Below are positions 18,092 through 25,820 of a stretch of 61,285 bases of DNA, piece after piece. This stretch comes from CAIPVR01 sp049316905 (lineage in GTDB: Bacteria > Actinomycetota > Acidimicrobiia > Acidimicrobiales > Microtrichaceae). The stretch covers positions 1 to 61,285 of the forward strand of contig JBMOJH010000008.1 of the NCBI GenBank assembly GCA_049316905.1. The letters run 5' to 3'. A program made the translations under genes and the position numbers. Below the pieces are notes generated by a model that was not told the DNA's origin, did no database searches, and saw nothing but the letters and a program-made list of their open reading frames with translations. Position 1 is the first letter of the stretch. Every line of letters begins with the position of its first letter.

Positions 18092-19216
18092 TCAGAACTC
18101 GATGACCCCGCGGATGTTCTTGCCGGCCCGCATGTCCTCGTAGCCCTGGTTCACCTGGTCGATCGAGTACCGGTTGGTGATGAGCTCGTCGAGCTTCAGC
18201 GCGCCCTCGCGGTACATGGAGAGGAGGGCGGGGATGTCGGCGCGGGGGTTGCCGGAGCCGAACACGGTGCCCTTCACCTCCTTGTTCATCATCGCCAGCA
18301 TGAACAGGTTCATCTGGACGTCGTTCTCCATGAGGCCGGCCAGCGCGGTGACCACGAGCGTGCCGCCCTTGGAGGTGAGGTTCAGTGCCGGCTCGATCAT
18401 GTCGCCGGTGACCACGCCCGGCACGAGGATCACGGCGTCGCACATGTCGCCCCAGGTGAGGTCGGGCACGGCCAGCATCGCTTCCTCGATGGAGGAGTAC
18501 GTGTGGGTGGCGCCCATCTCCATGGCCTTCTCGCGCTTGAACTCCACCGGGTCGATCGCGATCACCCGCTTGGCGCCCGCCATGCGAGCGCCCTGCACGG
18601 CGTTGATGCCCACTCCGCCGATGCCGATCACCGCGACGTTGTCGCCGGGCTGCACCTTGGCCCGGTGCACCGCCGAGCCCCAGCCGGTGGCCACGCCGCA
18701 GCTCACGAGCGCGGCGGCGGCCAGGCTGAGGTCGGGCTCCACCTTCACGAGTGAGGTCTCGGCCACCAGGAGGTGCTCCGAGAAGGTACCGAGCTGCGCG
18801 AACCGGGCCGCCTCGGCGTCGCCGATCGTGTGGGAGCTCTGGCCCTCGGTGCGGGTCATCATCTGCAGGTCGAACAGCTTCGCCCCGTCGTTGCAGAGGT
18901 TCTGGCGGCCGGTGGAGCACCAGCGGCAGCGCCCGCAGGACGGGATGAACGACATCGCGACGTGGTCGCCGGGGGCGACGGCAGTGACGCCGGGGCCCAC
19001 CTCGCGCACCACGCCCGAGCCCTCGTGGCCACCCACGAAGGGCAGGAACGGCACCGGCAGGTCGCCGGTCACGACGTGCTCGTCGGAGTGGCACATGCCC
19101 GCGAACGCCGTGTCGACGATGACCTCCCCGGGGCCGGGGTCGTCGAGGACCATCTCCTCGACCTTCCACTCCTGCTGCGGGCCCCACAGAACAGCGGCTC
19201 GGGTCTTCGTCGGCAT
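18092..19216 (-). CDS. NDMA-dependent (mycofactocin-type) Zn alcohol dehydrogenase
   Basis: A 374-residue medium-chain dehydrogenase that oxidises alcohols with a tightly bound NAD recycled by an external acceptor. Catalytic zinc ligands fit Cys42, His64/Glu65 and the C-terminal-side Cys in VSCGVATGWG; structural zinc ligands are Cys94, Cys97, Cys100 and Cys108. The Rossmann motif is GIGGVGINAVQ. The sequence PFVGGHEGSGVVREVGPGVT and the insertion LFDLQMMTRTEGQSSHTIGD match the Rxyl_3153-type family, which co-occurs with mycofactocin. It is divergent from mftA across 201 nt and is followed after 1 nt by MoxR. In vitro such enzymes need N,N-dimethyl-nitrosoaniline; mycofactocin is the proposed natural acceptor. 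Confidence 0.92.
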   Translation of the reverse strand: MPTKTRAAVLWGPQQEWKVEEMVLDDPGPGEVIVDTAFAGMCHSDEHVVTGDLPVPFLPFVGGHEGSGVVREVGPGVTAVAPGDHVAMSFIPSCGRCRWCSTGRQNLCNDGAKLFDLQMMTRTEGQSSHTIGDAEAARFAQLGTFSEHLLVAETSLVKVEPDLSLAAAALVSCGVATGWGSAVHRAKVQPGDNVAVIGIGGVGINAVQGARMAGAKRVIAIDPVEFKREKAMEMGATHTYSSIEEAMLAVPDLTWGDMCDAVILVPGVVTGDMIEPALNLTSKGGTLVVTALAGLMENDVQMNLFMLAMMNKEVKGTVFGSGNPRADIPALLSMYREGALKLDELITNRYSIDQVNQGYEDMRAGKNIRGVIEF

Positions 19217-19226
19217 GGGATCCCCC

Positions 19227-19256
19227 TGTGGTTCCGGTGACGGTGTGGTTCCGGTG
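19227..19256. promoter_or_regulatory. 13-bp direct repeat upstream of the alcohol dehydrogenase
   Basis: TGTGGTTCCGGTG occurs exactly at 19227-19239 and 19244-19256, a 17-bp period, ending 11 nt before the dehydrogenase start on its 5' side. Such phased direct repeats can bind a dimeric regulator or fold in the leader. No known motif is recognised. Confidence 0.45.
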
Positions 19257-19376
19257 GCGCGGATGACGCCGGTACACCGCCACCCGCCCCGGTGCGGGTC
19301 GGGCGTTCCGGTTCTACACCACCGCCGCAGGGTCGTGAAGCCGCGCTCGCACGGGCGCCACGGGCGCCGGTCGGTC

Positions 19377-19382
19377 TACGAT
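19377..19382 (+). promoter_or_regulatory. Candidate -10 for mftA
   Basis: TACGAT sits 36 nt upstream of the mftA GTG, in the only part of the 201-nt divergent region with a plausible -10 on this strand. No good -35 is seen, so a regulator may be needed. Confidence 0.35.
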
Positions 19383-19417
19383 CCGGCCGCACGACGACCG
19401 ACCCCCGGGGTGGAACT

Positions 19418-19537
19418 GTGGACAGCGTGACCGTGGACGTGATCGAGGCCGACGCCGAGGTGTCCGACGAGGAGGTCCTCGAGGACGAGCTGCTCGTCGA
19501 GGAGGTCTCGATCGACGGCATGTGCGGCGTCTACTGA
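19418..19537 (+). CDS. mftA: Mycofactocin precursor peptide MftA
   Basis: Precursor of the peptide-derived redox cofactor mycofactocin. The peptide has 39 residues and ends IDGMCGVY, the invariant MftA C-terminus. The last two residues, Val and Tyr, become the cofactor: MftC decarboxylates and cross-links them. The leader is strongly acidic (DEEVLEDELLVEEVS), as is usual, and is recognised by MftB. The GTG at 19418 gives a normal-length precursor; a GTG at 19427 is also in frame. mftB follows after 37 nt. It is too small for many gene callers, but the C-terminus is unmistakable. Confidence 0.97.
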   Translation: MDSVTVDVIEADAEVSDEEVLEDELLVEEVSIDGMCGVY

Positions 19538-19574
19538 CGCCGGTCCGTCGATCCGGATCGCGGACCTCCGCACC

Positions 19575-19856
19575 GTGACCGTCCAGCCGGGGGACCGGCC
19601 CGTGCTCGATGCCCAGGTGGCACTGCGCCCCGAACGCTTCGGCGCGCTGGCCTACCACTTCGGCAACCGCCGCCTGAGCTTCCTGAAGCACCCCGACCTC
19701 GTCGCGGTGGTGCGCTTGCTCGACGGCACCACCACCGTCGCCGAGGCGTTCGACGCCGCCGGGGTCGCGGAGGGCCGCCGGCCCTCCTTCCTGCGGGCGC
19801 TCACCACGCTCGTCGGTTCCGGGATCCTGACCGTGGAGGACGAGCGTGCCGCCTGA
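19575..19856 (+). CDS. mftB: Mycofactocin precursor recognition protein MftB
   Basis: A 93-residue RiPP recognition element (PqqD-like fold) that binds the MftA leader and delivers it to MftC. The family pattern is visible: LRPERFGALAYHFGNRRLSF followed by HPDLVAVVRLLDGTTTVAEA and a C-terminal FLRALTTLVGSGIL. Translation starts at a GTG. Its end overlaps the mftC start by 11 nt, which suits a 1:1 complex with coupled translation. Confidence 0.95.
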   Translation: MTVQPGDRPVLDAQVALRPERFGALAYHFGNRRLSFLKHPDLVAVVRLLDGTTTVAEAFDAAGVAEGRRPSFLRALTTLVGSGILTVEDERAA

Positions 19857-21054
19857 GGTCCGCACCACCGCCGCGCCCGCCGTCGCCGCCCAGCCGTCGG
19901 CCGCCACCCGGCCGCTCGTCGACGAGTTCCGTCTCGGTCTCGACGCGCCGATCTGCCTCACCTGGGAGCTCACGTACGCCTGCAACCTGAGCTGCTCGCA
20001 CTGCCTCAGCAGCTCCGGGCGGCGGGACCCGGCGGAGCTGTCCACCGAGGAGTGCTTCGGCGTCATCGACGAGCTGCAGCGCCTGCAGGTGTTCTACGTG
20101 AACCTCGGCGGCGGCGAGCCGATGCTCCGGCCCGACTTCTTCCCGATCGTCGAGTACGCGGTGGAGCACCAGGTCGGGGTGAAGTTCTCGACCAACGGCA
20201 CGTTCATCGACGCCGCGGCGGCCCGCCGGCTCGCGGGCATGGACTACCTCGACGTGCAGGTGAGCCTCGACGGCGCCACTGCGGGGGTGAACGACGCAGT
20301 ACGCGGCGACGGCTCGTACGCGGCGGCCCGCCAGGCGATGGACCACCTCGCGGACGCCGGGTTCGGCGCGTTCAAGATGAGCGTGGTCGTCACCCGCCAC
20401 AACGTCGACGGGCTCGACGACCTCAAGGCCATGGCCGACTCGTACGGCGCGCAGCTCCGGGTGACGCGGCTCCGGCCGTCCGGCCGCGGCGCCGACACCT
20501 GGGAGCAACTGCACCCCACGCAGGGCCAGCAGCGCGACCTGTACCGCTGGCTGCTCGAGCGCGACGACGTGCTCACCGGCGACTCCTTCTTCCACCTGTC
20601 CGCGCTCGGCGACCCGCTGCCGGGGCTCAACCTGTGCGGTGCCGGTCGGGTGGTCTGCCTGATCGACCCGGTGGGCGACGTGTACGCCTGCCCGTTCGTG
20701 ATCCACGACGAGTTCCTCGCCGGCAACGTGCGGGCGCCCGGCGGGTTCACCGAGGTGTGGCGCGGCTCGGAGCTGTTCGCCTCGCTGCGGGAGCCCGACA
20801 GCGAGGGCGCGTGCGTGAGCTGCGGCAGCTACGACGCCTGCCAGGGCGGGTGCATGGCCTCGAAGTTCTTCGTGGGCCTCGAGCTCACCGACCCGGATCC
20901 GGAGTGCGTCCTCGGCAACGCGGAGCCGCTGCTCGCCGCGCTGGCCGCCGACCGCGACGCCGTGCCGCCGCGGCCCTCGCAGGACCACGGCCGGCCCGGT
21001 GTGCCGGTGCCGTCGCCGGTGACGCTGCGCCCCACGCGACGCGTCAGCGCCTGA
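19846..21054 (+). CDS. mftC: Mycofactocin radical SAM maturase MftC
   Basis: Radical SAM enzyme that oxidatively decarboxylates the C-terminal Tyr of MftA and forms the Val-Tyr carbon-carbon bond. The 402-residue protein has the SAM cluster motif CNLSCSHC (Cys46, Cys50, Cys53) and YVNLGGGEPMLRPDFF in the SAM-binding region. A SPASM domain holds auxiliary Fe-S cysteines in LCGAGRVVCLIDPVGDVYACPF, CVSCGSYDACQGGC and PDPECVLG. The GTG start overlaps mftB. The N-terminal 25 residues are Ala/Pro-rich and variable. Family assignment is secure from both motifs and context. Confidence 0.96.
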   Translation: MPPEVRTTAAPAVAAQPSAATRPLVDEFRLGLDAPICLTWELTYACNLSCSHCLSSSGRRDPAELSTEECFGVIDELQRLQVFYVNLGGGEPMLRPDFFPIVEYAVEHQVGVKFSTNGTFIDAAAARRLAGMDYLDVQVSLDGATAGVNDAVRGDGSYAAARQAMDHLADAGFGAFKMSVVVTRHNVDGLDDLKAMADSYGAQLRVTRLRPSGRGADTWEQLHPTQGQQRDLYRWLLERDDVLTGDSFFHLSALGDPLPGLNLCGAGRVVCLIDPVGDVYACPFVIHDEFLAGNVRAPGGFTEVWRGSELFASLREPDSEGACVSCGSYDACQGGCMASKFFVGLELTDPDPECVLGNAEPLLAALAADRDAVPPRPSQDHGRPGVPVPSPVTLRPTRRVSA

Positions 21055-21057
21055 GCC

Positions 21058-21717
21058 GTGGCCGACAAGGGGATCCCGTTCACCGAGGAGCTGCGCTCCT
21101 ACCTGCTGGCCCACTCCCTGCCCCGCTCGGAGGTCCACCGCGACCTCGTGGTCGCCACCCGTGAGGCGATGGGCGACCTGTCGATCATGCAGATCGCCGA
21201 GGAGCAGGGACCGTTCCTCACGTTCCTCGCCCGCCTGCTCGGCGCCCGCCGGGCCGTGGAGGTCGGCACCTTCACCGGGCTCTCGGCCCTGTGCCTCGCC
21301 GAGGGGCTCACCGCGGACGGTCGCCTTGACTGTTTCGACCTCGACGGCGACTACGTGGCGGTGGGCCGCCCGTTCTGGGAGCGGGCCGGGGTGGCGGAGC
21401 GGATCGGGGTGCACCTGGGTCCGGCCGCGGAGACCCTCGCCGCCTTCGAGCCCGACGGTCCGGTCGACCTCGCCTTCGTCGACGCCGACAAGGAGGGCTA
21501 CGACACCTACTACGAGCTGCTGCTGCCGATGCTGCGGCCCGGCGGCCTGCTGGTGTTCGACAACACGCTCTACTTCGGTGCGGTGCTCGACGGGTCCCAC
21601 GAGGACCCCAACGTGCGGGCGATCCGGGCGCTCAACGACAAGGTGGCCGCCGACGACCGGGTCGACACCGTGCTGCTCAACGTCGGCGACGGCCTGTTGA
21701 TGGCGCGCCGGCGCTGA
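21058..21717 (+). CDS. Catechol-type O-methyltransferase linked to mftC
   Basis: A 219-residue SAM-dependent O-methyltransferase of the caffeoyl-CoA/catechol group. It has VEVGTFTGLSALCLAEGL as SAM motif I, FVDADKEGYDTYYELLLPML and VFDNTLYFG as the metal- and SAM-binding motifs (Asp in DADK and DN of DNTL). It starts 4 nt after mftC, so it must be cotranslated with the maturase. That position makes mycofactocin, its aromatic core or its sugars, a candidate substrate. The known mycobacterial mycofactocin methyltransferase MftM methylates a glucose and is a different kind of methyltransferase as far as I can judge, so this one could be a distinct tailoring step. Confidence 0.88.
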   Translation: MADKGIPFTEELRSYLLAHSLPRSEVHRDLVVATREAMGDLSIMQIAEEQGPFLTFLARLLGARRAVEVGTFTGLSALCLAEGLTADGRLDCFDLDGDYVAVGRPFWERAGVAERIGVHLGPAAETLAAFEPDGPVDLAFVDADKEGYDTYYELLLPMLRPGGLLVFDNTLYFGAVLDGSHEDPNVRAIRALNDKVAADDRVDTVLLNVGDGLLMARRR

Positions 21718-21719
21718 GA

Positions 21720-21768
21720 CGTCTGCGGAGGTTCACTCGCCCCTGGGGCGACTGAGGACCCCTATTCG
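21720..21768 (+). repeat. Dispersed repeat, copy B
   Basis: Reference copy of the 49-base element, 3 nt after the O-methyltransferase stop and 32 nt before the next start. It holds a hairpin with arms TCGCCCC and GGGGCGA around a single T, followed by CTGAGGACCCCTATTCG. It matches copy A at 45 of 49 positions and copy C at 30 of 34. Confidence 0.8.
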
Positions 21769-21800
21769 TCGTGGGGAGGGGGCGCGGGGCAGCATGTGGC

Positions 21801-23768
21801 GTGCCCTCGCTGCTCGACCCGCTCGACCTCGCCGGCGTGACCGTCCGCAACCGGATCGTGTTCGGTCCGCACGAGACGAACCTCGGCCGCGGCAGGGCCA
21901 TCTCCGACCGCCACGTGGCCTACTACCGCCGGCGGGCCGAGGGCGGCTGCGGCCTGATCGTCACGGAGGAGGCGTCGGTCCACCCGTCCGACTGGCCCCT
22001 CGAGCGCGCCCCGCTCGCCACCGAGTGCCCCGACGGCTGGGCCCGGGTGGTGGCGGCCTGCGCGGAGCACGGCACCACGGTGCTCGCCGCGCTCGGTCAC
22101 AGCGGTGGCCAGGGCACCTCCCACTGGAGCCAGCGCGAGCTCTGGGCCCCCTCGCCGGTGCCCGAGGTGAACACCCGCGAGGTCCCCAAGGTGATGGAGG
22201 TCGACGACATCGCCGCGGTCGTGGACGGCTTCGTCACCGCCGCGAAGCTCGCGGTCGACGCGGGCTGCGCCGGGGTGGAGGTCAACGCCGGTCAGTTCTC
22301 GCTGGCCCGCCAGTTCCTGTCCGGCCTGACCAACACGCGTGACGACGAGTGGGGCGAGGACCGCACCCGCTTCCTGCGCGACGTGCTGGCCGCGGTCCGT
22401 GCCGCCATCGGTGACGGTCGGGTCCTCGCACTGCGGCTCTCCTGCGACGAGCTCGCGCCGTGGGCCGGCATCACGCCCGAGGCCGGAGCGGAGCTCGCCG
22501 CGGCGCTGAGCGCGGATCCGCTCACCCGCCCCGACCTGCTCACGGTCGTGCGCGGCGCGATCTTCTCCGCGGGGGCCACCCGCCCGGACGGCCACACCCC
22601 GGCCGGGTTCAACCTCGAGCTGTGCCGCTCGGTGCGCGCCGCGGTGCACGAGGCCTCCGGCGGCGCCACCGCGGTGGTGGCCCAGGGGTCGATCGTCGAC
22701 GTGGCCATGGCCGCGGGCGCGCTCGACGACGCCACCGCCGACGCGGTGGAGATGACCCGGGCCCAGATCGCGGATCCGCTGCTCGCCGCCAAGGCAGGGG
22801 CCGGTGAGCCCGAGCGGATCCGGCCCTGCACGCTCTGCAACCAGAACTGCATGGTCCGCGACAACCGCAACCCGATCGTGGCCTGCGCGGTGGAACCCGC
22901 GAGCGGCCACGAGTGGGAGGACCCGGTGGTGCGCGGCACCGCCCTCGACCCGGTGGACGTGCTGGTCGTGGGGGCCGGCCCCGCCGGGATGGAGGCCGCC
23001 CGGGTGGCCGCCCTCCGTGGCCACTCCGTGCGCCTCGCGGAGCGGTCCGACACGCCCGGCGGCCGGTTGCCCACCGTCGCCCGCCAGCCCGGCCGGGCCC
23101 GGTTCGCGCTGCTGGCCGACTGGTACGTGCGGGAGCTCGAGCACCTGGGGGTGGACGTGCGCCTCGGCCACGAGGTCACCCCCGCCGAGGCCGCGCACGT
23201 GCCGCACCTGTTGGTGGCCACCGGTGGCCGGCGGGGTCGCCCGGAGTTCGAGATCGACGAGGGGGCCGAGGTGCTGCCCGCGGCGGCGGTCCTCGACGCC
23301 ATCGGTGGGACCGGCGCGTCGCTCCCCGCCGAGGGGCCGGTGCTCGTGTGGGACCCGATCGGCGGCCCCATCGGCGTGGCGGTCGCGGAGCTGCTCGCTG
23401 CGGCGGGCCAGGAGGTGCACGTGGCGACGCCGGACCAGATCGTCGGCAACGAGCTGGCCCGCTCCGGCGACCTCGCACCGGCCAACGCCCGGCTCGCCCA
23501 GGCCGGGGTCACGATGCACAAGCGGTCGCTGCTGCGTCGGGTCGGGTCGGGCGTGGCGGTGCTCGAGGACCGCTTCAGCGCCGCCCGCACCGAGCTCGCT
23601 GTCGCGCTCGTGGTCGATGCCGGGCACCGCCTGCCGAACGACGACCTCTGGGACGAGGTGCGGGCCTCGATCGGTACCCGCCCGCCCCGGGCCGGTGACT
23701 GCGTGGCCCCCCGCACCACCCACGAGGCGATCCTCGAGGGTCGCCGCACCGCGCTCGACCTCGGCTGA
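21801..23768 (+). CDS. Mycofactocin-associated OYE/FadH-type Fe-S flavoprotein (first)
   Basis: A 655-residue protein of the 2,4-dienoyl-CoA reductase/trimethylamine dehydrogenase type. Residues 1-340 form an OYE-like FMN barrel (VTVRNRIVFGPHETNLGRGR). The Fe-S cysteines are in CTLCNQNCMVRDNRNPIVAC, and the C-terminal half has FAD/NAD-binding VLVVGAGPAGMEAARVAALR. It matches the FadH/OYE family seen almost only with mycofactocin genes. The start at GTG 21801 is chosen because OYE homology begins with LLDPLDLAGVTVRNR. The substrate is unknown; such enzymes could take hydride from a dehydrogenase or reduce an enone. A second, related copy lies at 27490. Confidence 0.9.
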   Translation: MPSLLDPLDLAGVTVRNRIVFGPHETNLGRGRAISDRHVAYYRRRAEGGCGLIVTEEASVHPSDWPLERAPLATECPDGWARVVAACAEHGTTVLAALGHSGGQGTSHWSQRELWAPSPVPEVNTREVPKVMEVDDIAAVVDGFVTAAKLAVDAGCAGVEVNAGQFSLARQFLSGLTNTRDDEWGEDRTRFLRDVLAAVRAAIGDGRVLALRLSCDELAPWAGITPEAGAELAAALSADPLTRPDLLTVVRGAIFSAGATRPDGHTPAGFNLELCRSVRAAVHEASGGATAVVAQGSIVDVAMAAGALDDATADAVEMTRAQIADPLLAAKAGAGEPERIRPCTLCNQNCMVRDNRNPIVACAVEPASGHEWEDPVVRGTALDPVDVLVVGAGPAGMEAARVAALRGHSVRLAERSDTPGGRLPTVARQPGRARFALLADWYVRELEHLGVDVRLGHEVTPAEAAHVPHLLVATGGRRGRPEFEIDEGAEVLPAAAVLDAIGGTGASLPAEGPVLVWDPIGGPIGVAVAELLAAAGQEVHVATPDQIVGNELARSGDLAPANARLAQAGVTMHKRSLLRRVGSGVAVLEDRFSAARTELAVALVVDAGHRLPNDDLWDEVRASIGTRPPRAGDCVAPRTTHEAILEGRRTALDLG

Positions 23769-23780
23769 GCCGCCGCCGCC

Positions 23781-23795
23781 GCCGGACGGTCCGGC
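23781..23795 (+). terminator. Small GC hairpin after the first OYE gene
   Basis: GCCGGAC (23781-23787) and GTCCGGC (23789-23795) form a 7-bp stem 12 nt after the stop, with no U-run. The rest of the 134-nt gap to korA holds TACCGT at 23857-23862, a possible -10, and GAGGGGG as ribosome-binding site. Confidence 0.35.
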
Positions 23796-23902
23796 CCGCC
23801 CTCCCGGGCGCCCCCGCCCCGGACCGCCCGCCCGCCCCGGCTCAGGGCCGCGGTGTTACCGTCGGCAACTACTCAGGGGCACAGCCACATCGAGGGGGAT
23901 GG

Positions 23903-25795
23903 GTGCTGGACGAGAGCGACGTGACCACCGAGGGGTCGGGCGCGAAGCCGGCGGAGGAGGTGACCGACGTCGTCATCCGCCTCGCGGGTGACTCGGGCGA
24001 CGGGATGCAGCTCACCGGCAACCAGTTCACGGCCGTGAGCGCCCTGGCCGGCAACGCGCTGTCCACCCTGCCGGACTTCCCCGCCGAGATCCGGGCCCCG
24101 GCGGGCACGCTCCCCGGGGTGAGCGCCTTCCAGGTCCACATCGCGGGTCACGAGGTGACCACCCCCGGCGACGCGGCCGACGTGCTCGTGGCGATGAACC
24201 CGGCCGCGCTGCGCGCGGAGCTGCCCAAGGTGGTCCACGGTGGCACGGTCATCCTGAACACCGACGCCTTCGGCGAGCGCGACCTCCACAAGGCCGGCTA
24301 CGAGCAGGACCCCCGCGACGCGGGCGACCTCGAGGGCTTCGAGGTGGTGGAGGTGCCGATGACCTCCCTCACCGTCACCGCGGTGAAGGAGCTCGGCGTG
24401 AAGTCCCGCGACGCCGAGCGCTCCAAGAACTTCTTCGCCCTCGGGCTCCTCTGCTGGATGTACCACCGTGACCCCGAGGGTGTGCGGGCCTGGATCCGTG
24501 AGCGCTTCAGCGGCAAGGACCAGGTGCTCGCGGCGAACCTGACGGCGTTCGAGGTGGGCCTCAACTTCGGTGAGACCACCGAGCTCATCCCCGTCACCCG
24601 GATCGTGCCGCCGGTGGTGCGCGAGGCCGGCACCTACCGCAGCATCTCCGGCAACACCGCGCTCTCCTGGGGCCTCATGGCCGCGGGCCAGCTCGCGGAG
24701 CTGCCGGTGTTCCTGGGCTCGTACCCGATCACGCCGGCGTCCGACATCCTCCACGAGCTGAGCCGCCACCCGGAGATGGGGGTGCGCACCTTCCAGGCCG
24801 AGGACGAGATCGCGGCGTGCACCTCGGCGATCGGTGCCGCCTTCGCCGGCGACCTCGCCGTGACCACCACGTCCGGACCGGGCCTCTCGCTCAAGGCCGA
24901 GGCCATCGGCCTGGCCGTGTCGCTCGAACTGCCCCTCGTGGTCGTGGACATCCAGCGTGGCGGACCCTCCACCGGGCTGCCCACCAAGACCGAGCAGGCC
25001 GACCTGCTGCAGGCGATGTTCGGCCGCCACGGCGAGTCGCCCGTGCCGGTCGTGGCGGCGTCGCGCCCGTCGGACTGCTTCGAGGTGGCGGTGGAGGCCG
25101 CCCGGATCGCGCTCACCTACCGCACCCCGGTGATCCTCCTGAGCGACGGCTACCTCGCCAACTCCGCCGAGCCGTGGCGCCTGCCGGACGTGGCCACGCT
25201 GCCCGACCTGCGGGTGGAGTTCGCGACCGGGCCCAACCACACCGGCCCCGACGGCACGCCGGACTTCTGGCCCTACCTGCGCGACGCGGACACCCTCGCC
25301 CGGCCGTGGGCGGTGCCCGGCACCCCGGGCCTCGAGCACCGTATCGGCGGCATCGAGAAGGCCGACGGGCACGGCGGGATCGCGTATGACCCGGAGAACC
25401 ACCAGCACATGACCGACCTGCGGGCCGCGAAGGTCGCCGGCATCGCCAGCTCCCTCCCGCCGGTGGAGGTCCACGGCGACGCGGGCGACCCGGAGGTGCT
25501 CGTCGTGGGGTGGGGTTCCACCTGGGGCGCCATCACCGACGCCGTCGAGCGGGTGCGGGCCAACGGTCGTCGCGTCGCCCACGTGCACCTGCGCCACCTG
25601 AATCCGTTCCCACCGGACCTCGGCGAGGTCCTCGCCCGGGCGCCGCGGGTGCTCGTGCCCGAGATGAACCTCGGGCAGCTGTCGATGCTGCTGCGCTCCA
25701 CGTTCCTGGTCGACGCCCGGCCGGTGAACAAGGTCGCCGGACAGCCGTTCACCGCGGCGGAGATCGTGGTCGAGCTCGAGAAGGTCCTGGACTGA
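23903..25795 (+). CDS. korA: 2-oxoacid:ferredoxin oxidoreductase, alpha (fused gamma-alpha) subunit
   Basis: Together with KorB decarboxylates a 2-oxoacid, usually 2-oxoglutarate, to its CoA thioester and reduces ferredoxin. The 630-residue subunit has the gamma domain first (IRLAGDSGDGMQLTGNQFTA, PAEIRAPAGTLPGVSAFQ) and then the pyrimidine-binding alpha domain (GSYPITPASDILHELSRHPE, TTTSGPGLSLKAEA). It ends in the C-terminal domain with LRHLNPFPPDLGEVL. This is the two-subunit arrangement of actinobacterial KorAB. The GTG start follows GAGGGGG. It lies between two mycofactocin-type flavoprotein genes, 134 nt after the first, which may be operon context or just proximity. Confidence 0.93.
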   Translation: MLDESDVTTEGSGAKPAEEVTDVVIRLAGDSGDGMQLTGNQFTAVSALAGNALSTLPDFPAEIRAPAGTLPGVSAFQVHIAGHEVTTPGDAADVLVAMNPAALRAELPKVVHGGTVILNTDAFGERDLHKAGYEQDPRDAGDLEGFEVVEVPMTSLTVTAVKELGVKSRDAERSKNFFALGLLCWMYHRDPEGVRAWIRERFSGKDQVLAANLTAFEVGLNFGETTELIPVTRIVPPVVREAGTYRSISGNTALSWGLMAAGQLAELPVFLGSYPITPASDILHELSRHPEMGVRTFQAEDEIAACTSAIGAAFAGDLAVTTTSGPGLSLKAEAIGLAVSLELPLVVVDIQRGGPSTGLPTKTEQADLLQAMFGRHGESPVPVVAASRPSDCFEVAVEAARIALTYRTPVILLSDGYLANSAEPWRLPDVATLPDLRVEFATGPNHTGPDGTPDFWPYLRDADTLARPWAVPGTPGLEHRIGGIEKADGHGGIAYDPENHQHMTDLRAAKVAGIASSLPPVEVHGDAGDPEVLVVGWGSTWGAITDAVERVRANGRRVAHVHLRHLNPFPPDLGEVLARAPRVLVPEMNLGQLSMLLRSTFLVDARPVNKVAGQPFTAAEIVVELEKVLD

Positions 25796-25820
25796 TGTCG
25801 CCCCGGAGGAACGGAGCACG

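Noticed and set aside
23855..23869. GTTACCGTCGGCAAC as an operator upstream of korA
   Set aside because: Only the outer GTT/AAC and inner CG pairs match; chance in GC-rich DNA is likely.
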